The notes under the pieces were generated by a model. That model saw only the letters and a program-made list of their open reading frames with translations, had not been told where the DNA came from and ran no database searches. A stretch of DNA of 64,000 nt from Nitrospinia bacterium (GTDB lineage: Bacteria > Nitrospinota > Nitrospinia > Nitrospinales > JAJDAT01). The stretch is taken from NCBI GenBank assembly GCA_029261715.1, contig JAJDAT010000025.1, positions 496,001 to 560,000 of the forward strand, written 5' to 3'. Numbering within the stretch: the stretch's first letter is position 1; each line of letters starts with the position of its first letter. Positions 62,576-64,000 of the stretch are shown here, piece by piece. The translations under genes and the position numbers were made by a program.

Positions 62576-63775
62576 GTGAAAGAATTTTCCAGAATAAAAA
62601 GATTACCTCCCTACGTTTTTAATAGCGTCAACGAGCTAAAAGTTGATGCGAGACGCAGGGGCGATGATATATTAGATTTTGGGATGGGCAATCCAGATAT
62701 GCCCACGCCTCCCAAAATTGTGGACAAGTTGTGCGAAGCGGTTAAGAAACCACAGAATCACCGCTATTCCCTTTCAAAAGGAATTCCTAAACTTCGTCTT
62801 GCTATTACCGATTGGTATAGGCGCAGGTTTGACGTAGATTTAGATCCAGAAAGTGAAGCAATAGCCACTATTGGATCCAAAGAGGGAATATCGCAATTAG
62901 CTTTGGCGATTACTAATCCTGGGGATTCCATTTTAGTGCCTACACCAACATATCCTATCCATACCTACGCGTTTATATTGGCAAATGGAGATGTTATTCA
63001 TGTTCCATTATCTCGGGAAGTTGATTTTTTTGAATCCTTATTAAAAGCTTTTAAGCAGAATTGGCCTCGACCTTTTGCTCTCGTTATAAATTTTCCTCAT
63101 AATCCCACCACTGAAGTTGTGGAAATAGATTTTTTTAAGAAAGTGGTGGACTTTGCAAAAGAACACGACCTAATTGTTATTCACGATTTTGCCTACGCTG
63201 ATATTGTGTTTGACGGTTACAGGGCTCCTAGTTTTCTTGAAGTTCCAGGCGCTAAGGATGTGGGTGTTGAAATTTTCACTCTTTCAAAAAGCTATAATAT
63301 GCCTGGTTGGAGAGTGGGATTTGTAGTAGGTAATGCGGAGATTATACATGCTTTGGCGAGGGTGAAAAGTTACCATGATTATGGTATTTTTCAGCCTATA
63401 CAAATCGCTTCTATAATTGCGCTTAATGAATTAGAAGGCTGCGCTCAGGAGATTTGCGACATTTATAAAAACCGCCGAGATGTTTTGTGCGATGGCTTGA
63501 ATCGATTAGGGTGGAAAGTTGAAAAACCAAAAGCTACTATGTTTGTTTGGGCGGAAATTCCCGAACAATTCCAAGCGATGGGATCTTTAGAGTTTGTAAA
63601 GAGATTAATTAAAAAAGCGAAAGTGGCAGTGTCGCCTGGCATTGGCTTTGGTGAAGAAGGCGACCGTTATGTTCGTTTCTCCTTGGTAGAAAACGAGCAC
63701 CGCACACGGCAAGCGATTCGCGGTTTGCGCGAAATTTTTAATAAGCCGGATGAATTTTTAGAGCGATCGGAATAA
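62576..63775 (+). CDS. PLP-dependent aminotransferase, AlaC type
   Basis: The 399-residue class I/II aminotransferase has [33 protein letters not shown], the PLP lysine K238 in [15 protein letters not shown] and VRFSLVENE near the end. AlaC-type enzymes make alanine from pyruvate and glutamate; some relatives handle other amino acids. The GTG start at 62576 gives the family N-terminus. It precedes homoserine dehydrogenase by three bases, so the two are probably in one operon. Confidence 0.88.
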   Translation: MKEFSRIKRLPPYVFNSVNELKVDARRRGDDILDFGMGNPDMPTPPKIVDKLCEAVKKPQNHRYSLSKGIPKLRLAITDWYRRRFDVDLDPESEAIATIGSKEGISQLALAITNPGDSILVPTPTYPIHTYAFILANGDVIHVPLSREVDFFESLLKAFKQNWPRPFALVINFPHNPTTEVVEIDFFKKVVDFAKEHDLIVIHDFAYADIVFDGYRAPSFLEVPGAKDVGVEIFTLSKSYNMPGWRVGFVVGNAEIIHALARVKSYHDYGIFQPIQIASIIALNELEGCAQEICDIYKNRRDVLCDGLNRLGWKVEKPKATMFVWAEIPEQFQAMGSLEFVKRLIKKAKVAVSPGIGFGEEGDRYVRFSLVENEHRTRQAIRGLREIFNKPDEFLERSE

Positions 63776-63778
63776 TTT

Positions 63779-64000
63779 ATGAAAATCATAAAGGTGGGGT
63801 TGATTGGGTTTGGTATTGTCGGTTCTGGAGTTGTCAAAATCTTATCCGATAATTCAGACGTGATTTCTCAGCGACTTGGCGCCAAAATTGAGTTGGTTAA
63901 AATCGCCGATTTGGACATTGAAACAGACAGGGGAGTTAAAGTTGAACCTGGAGTTTTAACGAAAGACGTCGACGAAGTTCTTACCAATCCTGAAATTGAC
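63779..64000 (+). CDS. hom: Homoserine dehydrogenase (partial, N-terminal 74 residues)
   Basis: The frame opens with KVGLIGFGIVGSGVV, the NAD(P)-binding loop of homoserine dehydrogenase, and continues with KIADLDIETDRG into the window edge. It reduces aspartate semialdehyde to homoserine on the way to threonine and methionine. Only the first third of the Rossmann domain is visible. Confidence 0.88.
   Translation, partial: MKIIKVGLIGFGIVGSGVVKILSDNSDVISQRLGAKIELVKIADLDIETDRGVKVEPGVLTKDVDEVLTNPEID

Overview
The window is an AT-rich bacterial chromosome segment with about 46 protein-coding genes, two tRNAs and one clear pseudogene. No rRNA, CRISPR array, insertion sequence or phage module was seen. 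Several features point to an aerobic marine chemolithotroph of the Nitrospina/Nitromaritima type (Nitrospinota). These are a tri-haem cytochrome c fused to an ethylbenzene-dehydrogenase-gamma-like haem domain (the fold used by nitrite oxidoreductase gamma subunits), a secreted cupredoxin beside it, a very large secreted multicopper oxidase, and an archaeal-type phenylalanyl-tRNA synthetase. This placement is an inference from gene content; no marker gene in the window proves it.

Layout. 1-6644: a tandem pair of two-partner-secretion (filamentous-haemagglutinin-like) exoproteins; only the last 17 codons of the first are present. 6.8-9.8 kb: an HD-GYP signalling protein flanked by two near-identical promoters, then three unknown, partly acidic proteins and a haem-binding-type beta-barrel protein. 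10-18.7 kb: an amino-acid catabolism block with a VOC protein, DUF6868, a lysine-6-dehydrogenase/saccharopine-dehydrogenase-like enzyme and an aldehyde dehydrogenase (divergent across a perfect 18-bp palindrome), then a bifunctional PutA. 18.8-24.9 kb: a TPR protein, a 26-residue membrane peptide gene with its own structured leader and terminator, and orphan and membrane proteins. 25.4-30.4 kb: the 1651-residue multicopper oxidase. 30.7-34.2 kb: DksA/TraR-type regulator, hybrid histidine kinase and CBS protein. 34.2-34.7 kb: the decayed remains of another haemagglutinin-like gene.

34.8-41.6 kb is accessory in character: AsnB, small orphans, a caspase-like protease candidate, MORN and ankyrin-repeat proteins, and tRNA-Pro(GGG). 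41.9-47 kb: cupin, B12/radical-SAM enzyme, a small lipoprotein, a GNAT-like protein and a Znu-type metal ABC transporter. 47.3-50.1 kb: the cytochrome/cupredoxin operon. 50.6-53.8 kb: an MltD-type lytic transglycosylase with LysM repeats and a strongly promoted small secreted protein. 53.9-57.3 kb: pheS-pheT. 57.6-64 kb: housekeeping genes (PNPOx-like protein, pyrophosphatase, tRNA-Arg(CCT), UppP, a trypsin-like protease, an AlaC-type aminotransferase and the start of homoserine dehydrogenase).

A family of short dispersed intergenic repeats, some with compensating base changes in their stems, lies between genes throughout. The strongest leads for something new are the three-module multicopper oxidase, whose copper ligands are split between two modules; the cytochrome/EB_dh plus cupredoxin pair; the zinc-ribbon-bearing archaeal-type PheT; the 26-residue membrane peptide locus; and the triple-repeat secreted protein.
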